DNA of 64,000 nucleotides. Origin: Acidobacteriota bacterium (GTDB taxonomy: Bacteria > Acidobacteriota > Holophagae > Acanthopleuribacterales > Acanthopleuribacteraceae). Of this stretch, positions 24,878 through 35,902 are shown one piece after another (within the stretch, counting starts at the first letter, position 1; the number at the start of each line of letters is the position of its first letter). Location: positions 186,001 through 250,000 of the forward strand of contig JAGQSC010000003.1 of assembly GCA_020439745.1 (NCBI GenBank), read 5' to 3'. Both the position numbers and the translations under genes were made by a program. A model generated the notes under the pieces. That model was not told the origin of the DNA, ran no database searches, and saw only the letters and a program-made list of their open reading frames with translations.

Positions 24878-25930
24878 ATGCATGTTAGCCGTCGCCAATT
24901 TCTAGGACAAGCTGCGAAAGCTGGCGCAGGAATAGCGATTGTCGGAATTTGGGGTTGCGAACGAACTGAATGGACCGCCCCGGTAGCGGTAAAACGACCT
25001 TTGTTTCTGACTCCCGACTCTGAGGCATTCGTTCTGAGCCATGGTGAACAAGCTCCCATTGATGAATCACAATGGCGGCTGGATATCTATGCCAACCAAG
25101 GCCTACGCCATAGGTTTACAATTCGACAATTGCGGGATTTGCAAGCTGAAAAGGGCATTGACGCACTCGCTTCGGTCGTATGCGTGTTTGATAGCCCAGA
25201 ACAGGATATGGCCTACAACGGTTTTTTCAGGGGATTAGCGCTCGCGGATGTGATCGGTGAGGTTTCACCCCACGTGAAACGCATCCACATTCACGGTGCA
25301 GATGGCTTTCACAGCTCGCTTCCTGTTAGCGTGCTTCAGGAAAGTGCCCACCGAGTGACGCCCATGCTTGCAACAGCGTTTCAAGGTGTAAGCCTCTCAC
25401 ACGAACGGGGTTTTCCCATCCGATTGATTGCACCCGGTTTTTACGCTTACAAGCACATCAAGTATGTCACCGCCATCACGCTTTCTGATGAGCCCGAAGC
25501 CACTGGCGACTTTGAATCCATGTTCCGCTCAGATCCCGACCGCCCCATGAGTTCTTTTTCAAAGATCCAGGAACCCTTTGACACGGCGATTGTCCAGGCG
25601 GGTCGCTTGACCATTATCGGTTATGCATTGCCGTCAGACTCGCCGATCACACGTGTGGACGTACAAGTTGATCAGGGCCCCTGGCAAACGGCCCATCTCG
25701 TGTCTCAGGAACAGTTGCTTGCCGAAGTGGAGCTTCTCGGCACGGCACGTCAGCACGCGTGGCCCTACCCTTATCACGGGGTTTGGGCACCTTGGGTGTT
25801 CCAGTGGCAAGCCAGTGCCGGTGCCCATTCCATCAGTGTACGGACCCACACGGCAGATGCTAAGAACATGGCTGAGACCAGTTATTTGGGCACACCTGGT
25901 CAAACCATTCACGTCCAAGTGATGGATTGA
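24878..25930 (+). CDS. Tat-exported sulfite-oxidase-like molybdopterin oxidoreductase
   Basis: 350 residues. The N-terminus carries a twin-arginine signal (SRRQFLGQAAKAGAG) and a possible lipobox ending at Cys near residue 27 (VGIWGC). Residues about 60-205 match the sulfite-oxidase fold: the cofactor Cys in SVVCVFDSPEQDM, RIHIHGADGF, and RLIAPGFYAYKHIKYV (with a Tyr where YGYKSVKW is usual). Residues about 230-345 are the Mo-co dimerisation domain (ITRVDVQVDQGPW, WAPWVFQW, SVRTHTADAKNMAE). It would oxidise or reduce a small substrate at a Mo-molybdopterin centre in the periplasm. Substrate is uncertain; the dimerisation domain argues against MsrP. Confidence 0.8.
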   Translation: MHVSRRQFLGQAAKAGAGIAIVGIWGCERTEWTAPVAVKRPLFLTPDSEAFVLSHGEQAPIDESQWRLDIYANQGLRHRFTIRQLRDLQAEKGIDALASVVCVFDSPEQDMAYNGFFRGLALADVIGEVSPHVKRIHIHGADGFHSSLPVSVLQESAHRVTPMLATAFQGVSLSHERGFPIRLIAPGFYAYKHIKYVTAITLSDEPEATGDFESMFRSDPDRPMSSFSKIQEPFDTAIVQAGRLTIIGYALPSDSPITRVDVQVDQGPWQTAHLVSQEQLLAEVELLGTARQHAWPYPYHGVWAPWVFQWQASAGAHSISVRTHTADAKNMAETSYLGTPGQTIHVQVMD

Positions 25931-26006
25931 CTGCAACTTTTACGAGAGACATGTGTCTCCCAATGTGCCGGTACTTACCGGCAACATTCCGCAAACTCCA
26001 GCCCCG

Positions 26007-26033
26007 GAACAGGCGCATCACGCGCCTGTTCCA
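26007..26033. terminator. Bidirectional-type hairpin between convergent genes
   Basis: An 11-bp perfect stem (GGAACAGGCGC / GCGCCTGTTCC) with a 5-base loop ATCAC lies between the molybdopterin gene (+, ends 25930) and the OPT transporter gene (-, ends 26039). On the plus strand it is followed by AATATTTC. A weak U-tract makes it a probable rather than certain intrinsic terminator, possibly working for both convergent genes. Confidence 0.6.
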
Positions 26034-26038
26034 ATATT

Positions 26039-28069
26039 TCAGGCTCTTGCCGCTCTGAGTGTCCTCACAATCAAATAGACAACCACCGCGGTCAGTGCGA
26101 TCAGTGCAAATAGGGCCGCCCCCGGTGGATTGATACTCATGGTGACGTGGAACACGGCTCCAAGTGCAACTAGCACACCCATCAACGCCTCACCGGTTAT
26201 CAATCCGGAAGCCAACAAAAGACCCGTATTCTCTGCCGTTCGCTGTTGTTTTTCATTGGCGTTGCTGGTCGCGCGTTTCACGTAATGAGCGAGAACGCCA
26301 CCTACAAAGATCGTCAAGGACAAGCCAAACGGCAGATAGACACCCACGGCCACCGCCAGAATGGGGAATCGGAACGATGCCCCACTGCGTTCCTGAAACT
26401 TGTCCACAATAATCAAAAGCACGGCCAAGCCGAACCCAATGTAAATGAACCCCCAATGCATCTCACCACCGCCAAAAATGCCGGTGGCGATGTCGCGCAT
26501 CAATCCTGCCTGCGGTGCTGCTAAGAAACTGCCGCCTTCAACGATGGGTCTACCGATGCCCTGCCCTTTATCGAGGATGCTCAATGCGATTGGAATCACC
26601 GTGGCGGCAGCGATCACGCCAACCACCTGATAGATTTGCTGGCGCCATGGAGTGGATCCGACAATATGTCCACACTTGAGGTCCTGCATGTTGTCGCCAG
26701 CAATGGCCGCAGCAGAACAAATCAAACCAGCCAGGTAAAGCACGGCGATCGGCCCTATCTTTGCCGCCGGACCGTCCACGCCCATGACTGCTGAAAGTAT
26801 GAGCGCCGATACGATCACTGTAGCTATGGTTACGCCGGAAATCGGGTTGTTGGAGCTTCCCACCAGTCCGGCCATGTAGCCTGCGACACTGGAAAATATG
26901 AAGCCAAAAATCAACATCAAGACGGTCATCAGCAAGGCGATCATCATCTTGTTTGGGTAGTCTTGAAGCGCACTATTGAAGATCATAAATACAGGAATGG
27001 AGCCCAGGCCCGCTGCCCAAGCCACATAATTAATGGGGATGTCGTAATCCGTGCGCTCAATGGCATCTGCATTGGACGATGCATTCCGATAGGCAGCCAA
27101 ACTCACTTTCACGCCATCGATCAGGGGTTTGGCGAGTGAAATTAATGACCAGACACCGCCAACCATCATGGCGCCCACCCCAATGCGGCGACAATTCTGC
27201 CAGGACGCGTTGGCCACCGCACCCCAATCCGCAGAGGTCAGGCTTGACCAGGAGGCCTGTGGATCGAGCCCCGCAGCAGCCATTAACCCATCGTGGTTCA
27301 TCGCCCAATTGACCGGTACACCGATCAGAGTTCCAATAACACCACCGAGAAAGACGAGCGTGGCAATGTTCAATCCGACGATAAAGCCAACGCCAATCAA
27401 TGCAGGCGATATGCTCACGTCGCCTTGAAACAAGTAGCGGCCACTGAAGAGCGACTTCACGGTGGCTACATTCCCCTGAAATAGACCAACACCTGCTTCC
27501 AGTAACTTGAAAATACCGCCTATGACGGTTGCCTCCACCAGACTCAAGAACCCTTTTTTCCCTTCGTCGGTGGCCTGCTTTTCAGGATGGTCCCGATCCA
27601 CCTCGATACCGCCAACTTTCAAAACCTCGGCCGTAGCTACACCTTCTGGAAACTTCAGCTGTGCTTGGACAATCAATGCCTTGCGAAGCGGAATCGTGAA
27701 CGCAACTCCCATCACACCACCCACGATGGCAATGCCTACCATTGGCCCATACAAATAGCTGTCCCACGCACCCATCATGACAAGTGCAGGTATCGTGAAA
27801 ATCATTCCAGCTACCAACGACTCACCCGCTGACGCCGAGGTCTGCACCATATTATTTTCAAGGATGTTTGAGCGCTTAAATGCGCGGAGGGAACCCATGG
27901 AAATAGCCGCAGCGGGAATAGAAGCCGATACCGTCAAGCCCACCAGAAGACCAATATAAGCGTTGGCAAATGCCAACAACATGGACAGCACCGCTCCCAG
28001 GACAAATCCCTTAACAGTGAACTCCGGCAAATGACGATCGGCCCCCACGAGCGGCTTGTGTTGATTCAT
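26039..28069 (-). CDS. OPT-family oligopeptide/metal-chelate transporter
   Basis: A 676-residue inner-membrane protein with about 14 hydrophobic segments. It begins with PEFTVKGFVLGAVLSMLLA followed by NAYIGLLVGLTVSASIPAAA, the OPT-family start, and has QTSASAGESLVAG and VGSSNNPISGVTIATVI, both typical of the prokaryotic OPT branch. GDNMQDLKCGHIVGSTPWRQQ near 475 is another family segment. OPT members import oligopeptides or iron/siderophore chelates; the substrate here cannot be told. The gene is isolated by 140 bases from the LolA-like gene upstream and shares the terminator region at its 3' end. Confidence 0.9.
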   Translation of the reverse strand: MNQHKPLVGADRHLPEFTVKGFVLGAVLSMLLAFANAYIGLLVGLTVSASIPAAAISMGSLRAFKRSNILENNMVQTSASAGESLVAGMIFTIPALVMMGAWDSYLYGPMVGIAIVGGVMGVAFTIPLRKALIVQAQLKFPEGVATAEVLKVGGIEVDRDHPEKQATDEGKKGFLSLVEATVIGGIFKLLEAGVGLFQGNVATVKSLFSGRYLFQGDVSISPALIGVGFIVGLNIATLVFLGGVIGTLIGVPVNWAMNHDGLMAAAGLDPQASWSSLTSADWGAVANASWQNCRRIGVGAMMVGGVWSLISLAKPLIDGVKVSLAAYRNASSNADAIERTDYDIPINYVAWAAGLGSIPVFMIFNSALQDYPNKMMIALLMTVLMLIFGFIFSSVAGYMAGLVGSSNNPISGVTIATVIVSALILSAVMGVDGPAAKIGPIAVLYLAGLICSAAAIAGDNMQDLKCGHIVGSTPWRQQIYQVVGVIAAATVIPIALSILDKGQGIGRPIVEGGSFLAAPQAGLMRDIATGIFGGGEMHWGFIYIGFGLAVLLIIVDKFQERSGASFRFPILAVAVGVYLPFGLSLTIFVGGVLAHYVKRATSNANEKQQRTAENTGLLLASGLITGEALMGVLVALGAVFHVTMSINPPGAALFALIALTAVVVYLIVRTLRAARA

Positions 28070-28211
28070 GGCTTATCTCTCTAGTTTTTGAATTAGAGGT
28101 CGTCTGGTCGCCTCAATAGTTATTAATTCTTAGACGTCAATCAGGCGCAATTTGGCCCACGTACCACAGTGTCCAGCCCTTAATTCGCGATGGCAGTGAA
28201 GCACATTGATC

Positions 28212-28982
28212 TTATTGGCTCTGGCCCATCATGGCGCCCATATCTTGAACAGGCACCCCTGGAGGTGGCTCGTACTTGAACAGATTCTCGTCCAAAGTGT
28301 CCATGAACTTGGCATTGGTATAGGCAATGGAAATAAACGGTTTCTCGTCAATTGCCATCCCAAAGGTCATGGGGAAAATGTTCTCTTCGTCCATGACAAT
28401 CGTAAACAGGCCCATGTTCATGCCTGTTTGTGCCATTTTCTGTTTCGCTTCTTCCTTGAGCTCGCCGGAAAGAGTGACTTTGCCGTCGGCCACGCTGGCT
28501 ACCTGGAGATCCAACATCTCGGTCATCATCTCGACCATCTTGCCCGGATCCAGACTGCCGCCGCTGATGCCCATGTTACCAAACCCCTGGGATTTGGCCA
28601 CTTCATCAATCTGGTCTAACCCCATCTTCATCACCTGTTTCATTCCCATGGCCGGAATATCCGTCTCGACCCACATGGTCGTACCGTCAAAAACTGTCAC
28701 GATGGCCATGTCCATGGAGGAGGGCATTCCCTGTTGCTGCGCGTTTTCAGGCATTCTCATCGACACCGACATGGATGTTCGATGATGTGTCTGATCCTTT
28801 AATGACATCGTTCCAGACATCGTCATGTCCATCTGCATGCCCATCTGGTTCACGGACATGTCCGCATTCAAGTCCAGAGTCAAAGGCGCTTTTCTATAGA
28901 CGTCCGCGAGTTTTTCCAACCACTTGTCAACGTCACCGCCCGGTGACCAGAACCCAAAGACCACTATGGCCAACTGCAACAT
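28212..28982 (-). CDS. Methionine-rich LolA-like exported protein
   Basis: 256 residues, of which 34 are methionine (about 13%). A short hydrophobic N-terminus (MLQLAIVVFGFWS) precedes a helix-plus-beta-strand chain resembling the LolA/LppX half-barrel that binds lipid chains: strands DLNADMSVNQMGMQ, SMSVSMRMPE, MWVETDIPAMG, and the family-like ending DENLFKYEPPPGVPVQDMG. GGAGG precedes the ATG. It follows the symporter gene by 30 bases and is probably co-transcribed. Carrying a hydrophobic ligand in the periplasm is inferred; the Met enrichment is not part of the LolA family and may reflect metal binding or oxidant buffering. Confidence 0.6.
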   Translation of the reverse strand: MLQLAIVVFGFWSPGGDVDKWLEKLADVYRKAPLTLDLNADMSVNQMGMQMDMTMSGTMSLKDQTHHRTSMSVSMRMPENAQQQGMPSSMDMAIVTVFDGTTMWVETDIPAMGMKQVMKMGLDQIDEVAKSQGFGNMGISGGSLDPGKMVEMMTEMLDLQVASVADGKVTLSGELKEEAKQKMAQTGMNMGLFTIVMDEENIFPMTFGMAIDEKPFISIAYTNAKFMDTLDENLFKYEPPPGVPVQDMGAMMGQSQ

Positions 28983-29012
28983 AAATCCTCCGAAATCATG
29001 TAAGAACCCACA

Positions 29013-30377
29013 CTATACCCCAGTTTCTTCTGATTCCATACGTTTGCGCCCGCGTCCTGGCAACAAGTACGCAACCCATGCCGATACCAGAGAAAGTACA
29101 AAAGGTGTCTCAAGACCCTGCCAGTCCGCCACCACGTATACTGAGAGGCCCGCAAAAAGGGCAGCATACGCATTCAAGGCACTGCCGTAGCGTGAGAACA
29201 GTCCCATCAAAGTCACCACGACAATACCGGAACTGCCAAATGCGGAAGCCTCCTCTACCAACCCGTAAACCGTGTCGGCGTAGAGCGCCAGCACATAAGC
29301 CAAGACGCCAAATAGAGCGACGGCGAGTCGCGCCATCAGCAGTTTTGTCTTTTCATCTGGGTGACGAAGCATCGGTGTCACCAGGTTATGTGACAAAAGC
29401 GCCCCAGCTACCAATAAGGCACTATCCACAGTTGATAGGATGGCCGAAACCAGCGCACCCACAAACACCACCGCCAGTACTCTTGGCAGATACTGGTGTG
29501 CCATTGCTGGCAGGACCTGTTCTCCGTTTGGCAATTCAGGCATGAGCCCAAGCGATACAATGCCGATCAAGACTGGGATGAGACCTACGACAAAATAGAT
29601 GCCCGAAGCGATCAGGGTTGCCTTGCGTGCCACACCTTCGGAACGGGCCGAAACCGCTCTTACCACCAACTCCTGAGCGACCAGTGAACCCACAATGGGA
29701 ATGGCCCATGTTTCCATGCGCATCAGCCAGCTTGGAGGGGTATCTGAAGCAAAAAAAGCGGCACCAAACTCAGCTAGATGAGTCCCTGCAGTAGGTTGCA
29801 TAAATACGGCGACACCAAGTATTACCAGACCCACGATCAACACACTACCCTGTATGACATCGGTAAAGGCGTCCGCAAGGACACCGCCCATCATGGAATA
29901 AAGCACCACAATTGCAGCTGCAATGCTGATCGCTACTTCGATCTCGACGGACGAAGACGAGGTCAACACGATGCCAAACGCTCTCACTTGGGCTGCGGCC
30001 CACAATACGCTGGTTGGGATCATCAAAAGGGCAGCCAACCGTTCAACGCCAGGCGCGAACCTGCTCCTGTAAAGATCGGCCAGGGTAATCAACTTCTTGC
30101 GCCACAAAGGTGCTGCCAGCAGTAGTCCAAACAAGAACATGCAGATGGCGTATCCAAAAGGGTCGCTGATGACGCCAGACATGCCCGAATCGCGGGCCTC
30201 AGCTGCCGAGCCAATACAGGTCTCCGCACCAAACCAGGTGGCAAACACAGAGAACATGGTGAGCCCAAACCCCAGTGATCGACCTGCAACCAGGTAATCC
30301 GCCTCAGTCGCGACTCGTTTGGAGACCCAATAACCAATGCCCAACTGCAACGCAACGTATACCAGAATGACGATCAC
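29013..30377 (-). CDS. Sodium:solute symporter family protein
   Basis: A 454-residue inner-membrane permease of the SSS family with about 13 membrane helices. Family features are DYLVAGRSLGFGLTMFSVFATWFGAETCIG at the start, ITLADLYRSRF, MGGVLADAFTDVIQG near residue 165-180 and ALVSAILSTVDSALLVAG near 300, which hold the sodium and solute sites of SSS transporters. It would import a small organic solute with Na+. Substrate (amino acid, organic acid, sugar) is not predictable here. The LolA-like gene follows after 30 bases. A strong terminator of the next gene lies 60 bases upstream of its start. Confidence 0.9.
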   Translation of the reverse strand: MIVILVYVALQLGIGYWVSKRVATEADYLVAGRSLGFGLTMFSVFATWFGAETCIGSAAEARDSGMSGVISDPFGYAICMFLFGLLLAAPLWRKKLITLADLYRSRFAPGVERLAALLMIPTSVLWAAAQVRAFGIVLTSSSSVEIEVAISIAAAIVVLYSMMGGVLADAFTDVIQGSVLIVGLVILGVAVFMQPTAGTHLAEFGAAFFASDTPPSWLMRMETWAIPIVGSLVAQELVVRAVSARSEGVARKATLIASGIYFVVGLIPVLIGIVSLGLMPELPNGEQVLPAMAHQYLPRVLAVVFVGALVSAILSTVDSALLVAGALLSHNLVTPMLRHPDEKTKLLMARLAVALFGVLAYVLALYADTVYGLVEEASAFGSSGIVVVTLMGLFSRYGSALNAYAALFAGLSVYVVADWQGLETPFVLSLVSAWVAYLLPGRGRKRMESEETGV

Positions 30378-30437
30378 AGCGACCTCCTAGAGTGCTGAAT
30401 CTAGGGCAGTCTGCCATTGCAATCAACGGGTAATCAA

Positions 30438-30465
30438 AAAGGGCGGGTCATTCGACCCGCCCTTT
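30438..30465 (-). terminator. Intrinsic terminator after nirS
   Basis: A 12-bp perfect stem AAAGGGCGGGTC / GACCCGCCCTTT around a four-base loop. On the minus strand the hairpin is followed by TTGATT, giving a U-rich tail, and it lies 38 bases past the nirS stop. It is a classical rho-independent terminator for nirS. Confidence 0.85.
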
Positions 30466-30502
30466 GCGTTTGCTCCCCCTCTTTGGGGCTCTGAAAAAAT
30501 GA

Positions 30503-32716
<2,214 letters not shown>

Positions 32717-32841
32717 TTATGATGAACGTCATATATAGCCTGATCCTGTGCGCACAACACCGAAGCGAGGAACCGTCCGATGTGTCGTTGCAGCCTGCCG
32801 AACAAAGCGATAAGATCGGAGAAATAACCAGGGAAGGCAAT

Positions 32842-33450
32842 ATGGACGTAGACGTATATCGTGCACCGGAAGTAGAAGTAACAGCCGAATCGTCCGCAGT
32901 CCTGCCGTCATTCTATGTGGTCTCTAATACCAAGTTCATCGTCCTATTTGTAGCCACCTTGGGTCTTTATTCGTTCTATTGGTTCTTTATGAACTGGAAG
33001 CAGTATAGGTTCGCAAACCGCGAACCTATGTGGCCGATCGCACGAGCCATATTCTCGATCTTTTTCGCGCACAAATTGTTTGACCAAGTGGCCGCCAAGG
33101 TCCGAGAACGTCACGACAACCTGTTTTCAGATCATGCGTCGCTGGCCACCACCTATGTGGCCATTAACGTGGTGAGTTACATTGCCAATCGACTTTCGAG
33201 CCGGGCAATCGGCGACCCATACACGAGCCTTTTACCTCTATCGATGCTCCCCATCGAAGGATGGGTTCTGTATCGCGCCCAGGTTGCGATTAACTTGGCA
33301 TGCGATGACCCTTATGGGCTCAGCAACAGCCGAATCACCATCGCCAATATCTTCTGGATCTTGCTGGGCGCTGTTTTGTGGTTGTTAAACTTGTTTGGAT
33401 TGTACTTAATTTTTTTCAACGACCCAGAGCTATTCGCTGTGACGCCGTGA
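32842..33450 (+). CDS. DUF4234-like multi-pass membrane protein
   Basis: About 202 residues. A polar start with YRAPEVEV (a motif common at the N-terminus of small membrane proteins of this type) precedes about four membrane helices: FIVLFVATLGLYSFYWFFMNW, VAINVVSYIANRL, LSMLPIEGWVLYRAQV and a long final pair (TIANIFWILLGAVLWLLNLF). The WKQY segment after the first helix is typical of DUF4234. ATG 32842 is preferred because AGGGAAGG lies directly upstream; the frame is open further but overlaps nirS. Function is unknown. It is divergent from nirS, with about 190 bases between the two starts, in which no clear FNR-type site is seen. Confidence 0.65.
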   Translation: MDVDVYRAPEVEVTAESSAVLPSFYVVSNTKFIVLFVATLGLYSFYWFFMNWKQYRFANREPMWPIARAIFSIFFAHKLFDQVAAKVRERHDNLFSDHASLATTYVAINVVSYIANRLSSRAIGDPYTSLLPLSMLPIEGWVLYRAQVAINLACDDPYGLSNSRITIANIFWILLGAVLWLLNLFGLYLIFFNDPELFAVTP

Positions 33451-33521
33451 CAATCGCCTTGCCAGATGCCCTTGGGTTGCCTAGTATCGAATCTTAGAAT
33501 TCGGTCGAATGGGAGGGCTGT

Positions 33522-34598
33522 GTGGATGTTCAGCTATTGAATCAATTATTGACCGCTGGCGTAAAGCATGGCGCTAGCGATATTCACTTTTTTGTCGGTG
33601 TACCTCCATGTTACCGAATGAAAGGCACACTGGTCCCTATCAAAGGCAAGAGCCTGGACCCACTCGACACCCAAAAAGTGGCCGAGCTGATCTTACGCAA
33701 CGATAACCGCGTTCACATCGAAGAGATCCACGAATACGACACCAGCTACAGCATCCCCAACCTTTCGCGTTTCCGCGTCAACATCTTTAGGCAACGGGGC
33801 AGTTTTGGCATCGTTTTGCGCATCATCCCGCCAGAAATTCCCACAATTGATTCACTCAATCTTCCCGAAGTCATCAGAAAAGTGACCTTCGAGGAACGCG
33901 GGATGGTATTGGTCACCGGCGTCACCGGTAGCGGTAAATCGTCCACCCTTGCCGCCATGGTCAACGAAATCAATCGCACGCGAAATGGCAAGCACATCCT
34001 CACTATTGAGGACCCCATTGAGTACTTGCATTCACACCAAAAGAGCTACATCTCTCAACGTGAAGTGGAGCGCGATACGGGTGGCTTTGCCGCAGCGTTA
34101 CGCGCGGCCCTGCGTCAAGACCCCGACATCATCCTGGTGGGCGAAATGCGCGACCACGATACCGTGGATACCGCCATCAAAGCTGCCGAAACCGGTCACT
34201 TGGTGTTCTCCACCGCGCACACCACGGATGCTGCCAAAACCATCGGTCGCATCGTTTCGGTGTTCCCTCCCCAGGCGCAGTTGGCCACGCGTTTCCGATT
34301 GGCAGAAGCATTGGTGGCGACCATTTCTCAGCGGTTGTTGCCCAGGTCCGATGCCACAGGACGCGTGCCAGCGGTTGAGATCATGATCGTCACACCGCGT
34401 GTACGAGAGTACATTGTTGATGCAGAGAAGACCGCAGGGCTCAAGGACGTCATCGCCGAAGGGCACGTGCAATACGGCATGCAGACGTTTGATATGCACC
34501 TCTCGCGATTGTACAAGGACAACCTCATATCGCTTGAGGTAGCCCGTTCGGCCGCCACCAGTCCCGCCGATTTCGAACGCGCGCTCAGCTTTGATTAA
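33522..34598 (+). CDS. pilT: PilT-family type IV pilus retraction ATPase
   Basis: 358 residues; a hexameric cytoplasmic ATPase that powers pilus disassembly and twitching. It shows the N-terminal GASDIHFFVGVPPCYR segment, Walker A GVTGSGKSS (133-141), the Asp box LTIEDPIEY, Walker B DPDIILVGEMRD (200-211), the His box ETGHLVFSTAHT and the arginine-rich C-terminal part. The GTG start has GGGAGGG upstream. It overlaps the HEAT-repeat gene by one base (TAATG) and an Hsp70-like gene follows. PilU- or other PilT-paralogue function is possible because no other pilus gene is in the window. Confidence 0.92.
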   Translation: MDVQLLNQLLTAGVKHGASDIHFFVGVPPCYRMKGTLVPIKGKSLDPLDTQKVAELILRNDNRVHIEEIHEYDTSYSIPNLSRFRVNIFRQRGSFGIVLRIIPPEIPTIDSLNLPEVIRKVTFEERGMVLVTGVTGSGKSSTLAAMVNEINRTRNGKHILTIEDPIEYLHSHQKSYISQREVERDTGGFAAALRAALRQDPDIILVGEMRDHDTVDTAIKAAETGHLVFSTAHTTDAAKTIGRIVSVFPPQAQLATRFRLAEALVATISQRLLPRSDATGRVPAVEIMIVTPRVREYIVDAEKTAGLKDVIAEGHVQYGMQTFDMHLSRLYKDNLISLEVARSAATSPADFERALSFD

Positions 34599-35890
34599 TG
34601 CTGCTTGCCTGGGTGGTAGGATCCGTGATTTTGACGGTGGCCGGCACCATTGCGGTGGTCAGTGGCACCCAAGCATTTTCCCAACAGCGGTCGCGAAAAC
34701 GATGGAACAATGAACTAAATCGACTTGGGTTCCAGGAACAAGGCGAGCAGTGGATGAAGCGTGTGACGTTCGGGGATATGTTCTTCTTCCCAGCAAATAT
34801 GCGGCTTGTCCTGAATTCCGATAAACCTACACCTTTTGACCTGACCCTGGTTCCGGAAGATACCCATAAAGCCGCGTTGCGATTCTATCCAAACACGCAA
34901 AATGACCCGGACTCCGATGAACATAGCTCCGGTGATCCAGCGTTCGATCAGCTTTACACGTTGCGATTCAACCGCCAACGCGCCATAGCCTTTTTAGACC
35001 CACGCTTTCGCGAAAGAATGATACAACTGCATGGATTGATTGAGATCCACCCAACCCAATTAATCGTCGATATCCACAGATTTGCGACCTTAAGCGACGC
35101 AGTCCACAGCCTCCAAGATATCCACGCCCACTTGATGGGTGCACAATCTGTCGGAGAACGGCTGGTCGCCATGCTTGTGGAAGATATTCCGGCCTTGCGT
35201 ATGACAGCTGCAAAACTTCTAACGCCTTCGGATCTAGATGAAAAAATGCGTCAAATCCTTTTGCATCAACTACCGGACCTGCCACACAACCTGTTGATAC
35301 TAGTGGCTGAGCTATTAGGACCTCTGTCGGTTCAGGCATTGATCGATCGTTTCGAGAAGGCGGATTTGGAGAGACAAAAACAACTGCTCCATCTATTTGG
35401 AATACTGGGTGGATCCGAGGCCAAAACGTTCTTGCGTCATCAACTCACCCAGGCGGAGCTACAACCTTACGCAGCCGTGGCACTGGCGCAGGCCGATGAG
35501 GAAGAAATCCAATCTGTGCTCATTGCTGCATTCGTTGGCACCACACACACGGATCAACGGGTGATGTTGATCCAAGCCATGGCCCAGCACCCCGAAGAAC
35601 GGACTGAATCCGATCTTCTAATAATGCTGTCGGACCAGACCATGGGAAATCGAGAAAAACAGGCTGTCATTAAGGCACTCGGCGCAACGGCCAGGTCTGA
35701 CGCCATCGAACCGCTGTTGAAAATGCGGCCCAAATTAAGGGGGTCGCTCCGAGTCGACCTGGAGGACGCGTTATCGGCCATTCGCGACAGAAATCGAAGC
35801 GACCATGACGGCATGATTTCACCCTTTCACGGCGATTCAGGTATGATTTCTCCTGACGATGCACATGGTGAAATCAGTCGTACTGATTGA
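34598..35890 (+). CDS. Membrane-anchored HEAT-repeat-like protein
   Basis: 430 residues. An N-terminal membrane helix (about 3-24, AWVVGSVILTVAGTIAVVSG) is followed by a soluble domain and, from about residue 185, helical repeats of the HEAT/PBS-lyase kind (LVAMLVEDIPALRMTAAKLL, FLRHQLTQAELQPYAAVALA, AVIKALGATARSDAIEPLL). HEAT proteins scaffold or assemble protein complexes. The ATG sits inside the pilT stop (TAATG), so translation is coupled. A 12-base gap separates it from the Hsp70-like gene. The partner is unknown, though it lies between a pilus ATPase and a chaperone-like ATPase. Confidence 0.65.
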   Translation: MLLAWVVGSVILTVAGTIAVVSGTQAFSQQRSRKRWNNELNRLGFQEQGEQWMKRVTFGDMFFFPANMRLVLNSDKPTPFDLTLVPEDTHKAALRFYPNTQNDPDSDEHSSGDPAFDQLYTLRFNRQRAIAFLDPRFRERMIQLHGLIEIHPTQLIVDIHRFATLSDAVHSLQDIHAHLMGAQSVGERLVAMLVEDIPALRMTAAKLLTPSDLDEKMRQILLHQLPDLPHNLLILVAELLGPLSVQALIDRFEKADLERQKQLLHLFGILGGSEAKTFLRHQLTQAELQPYAAVALAQADEEEIQSVLIAAFVGTTHTDQRVMLIQAMAQHPEERTESDLLIMLSDQTMGNREKQAVIKALGATARSDAIEPLLKMRPKLRGSLRVDLEDALSAIRDRNRSDHDGMISPFHGDSGMISPDDAHGEISRTD

Positions 35891-35902
35891 CGGAGGGGGA
35901 CC

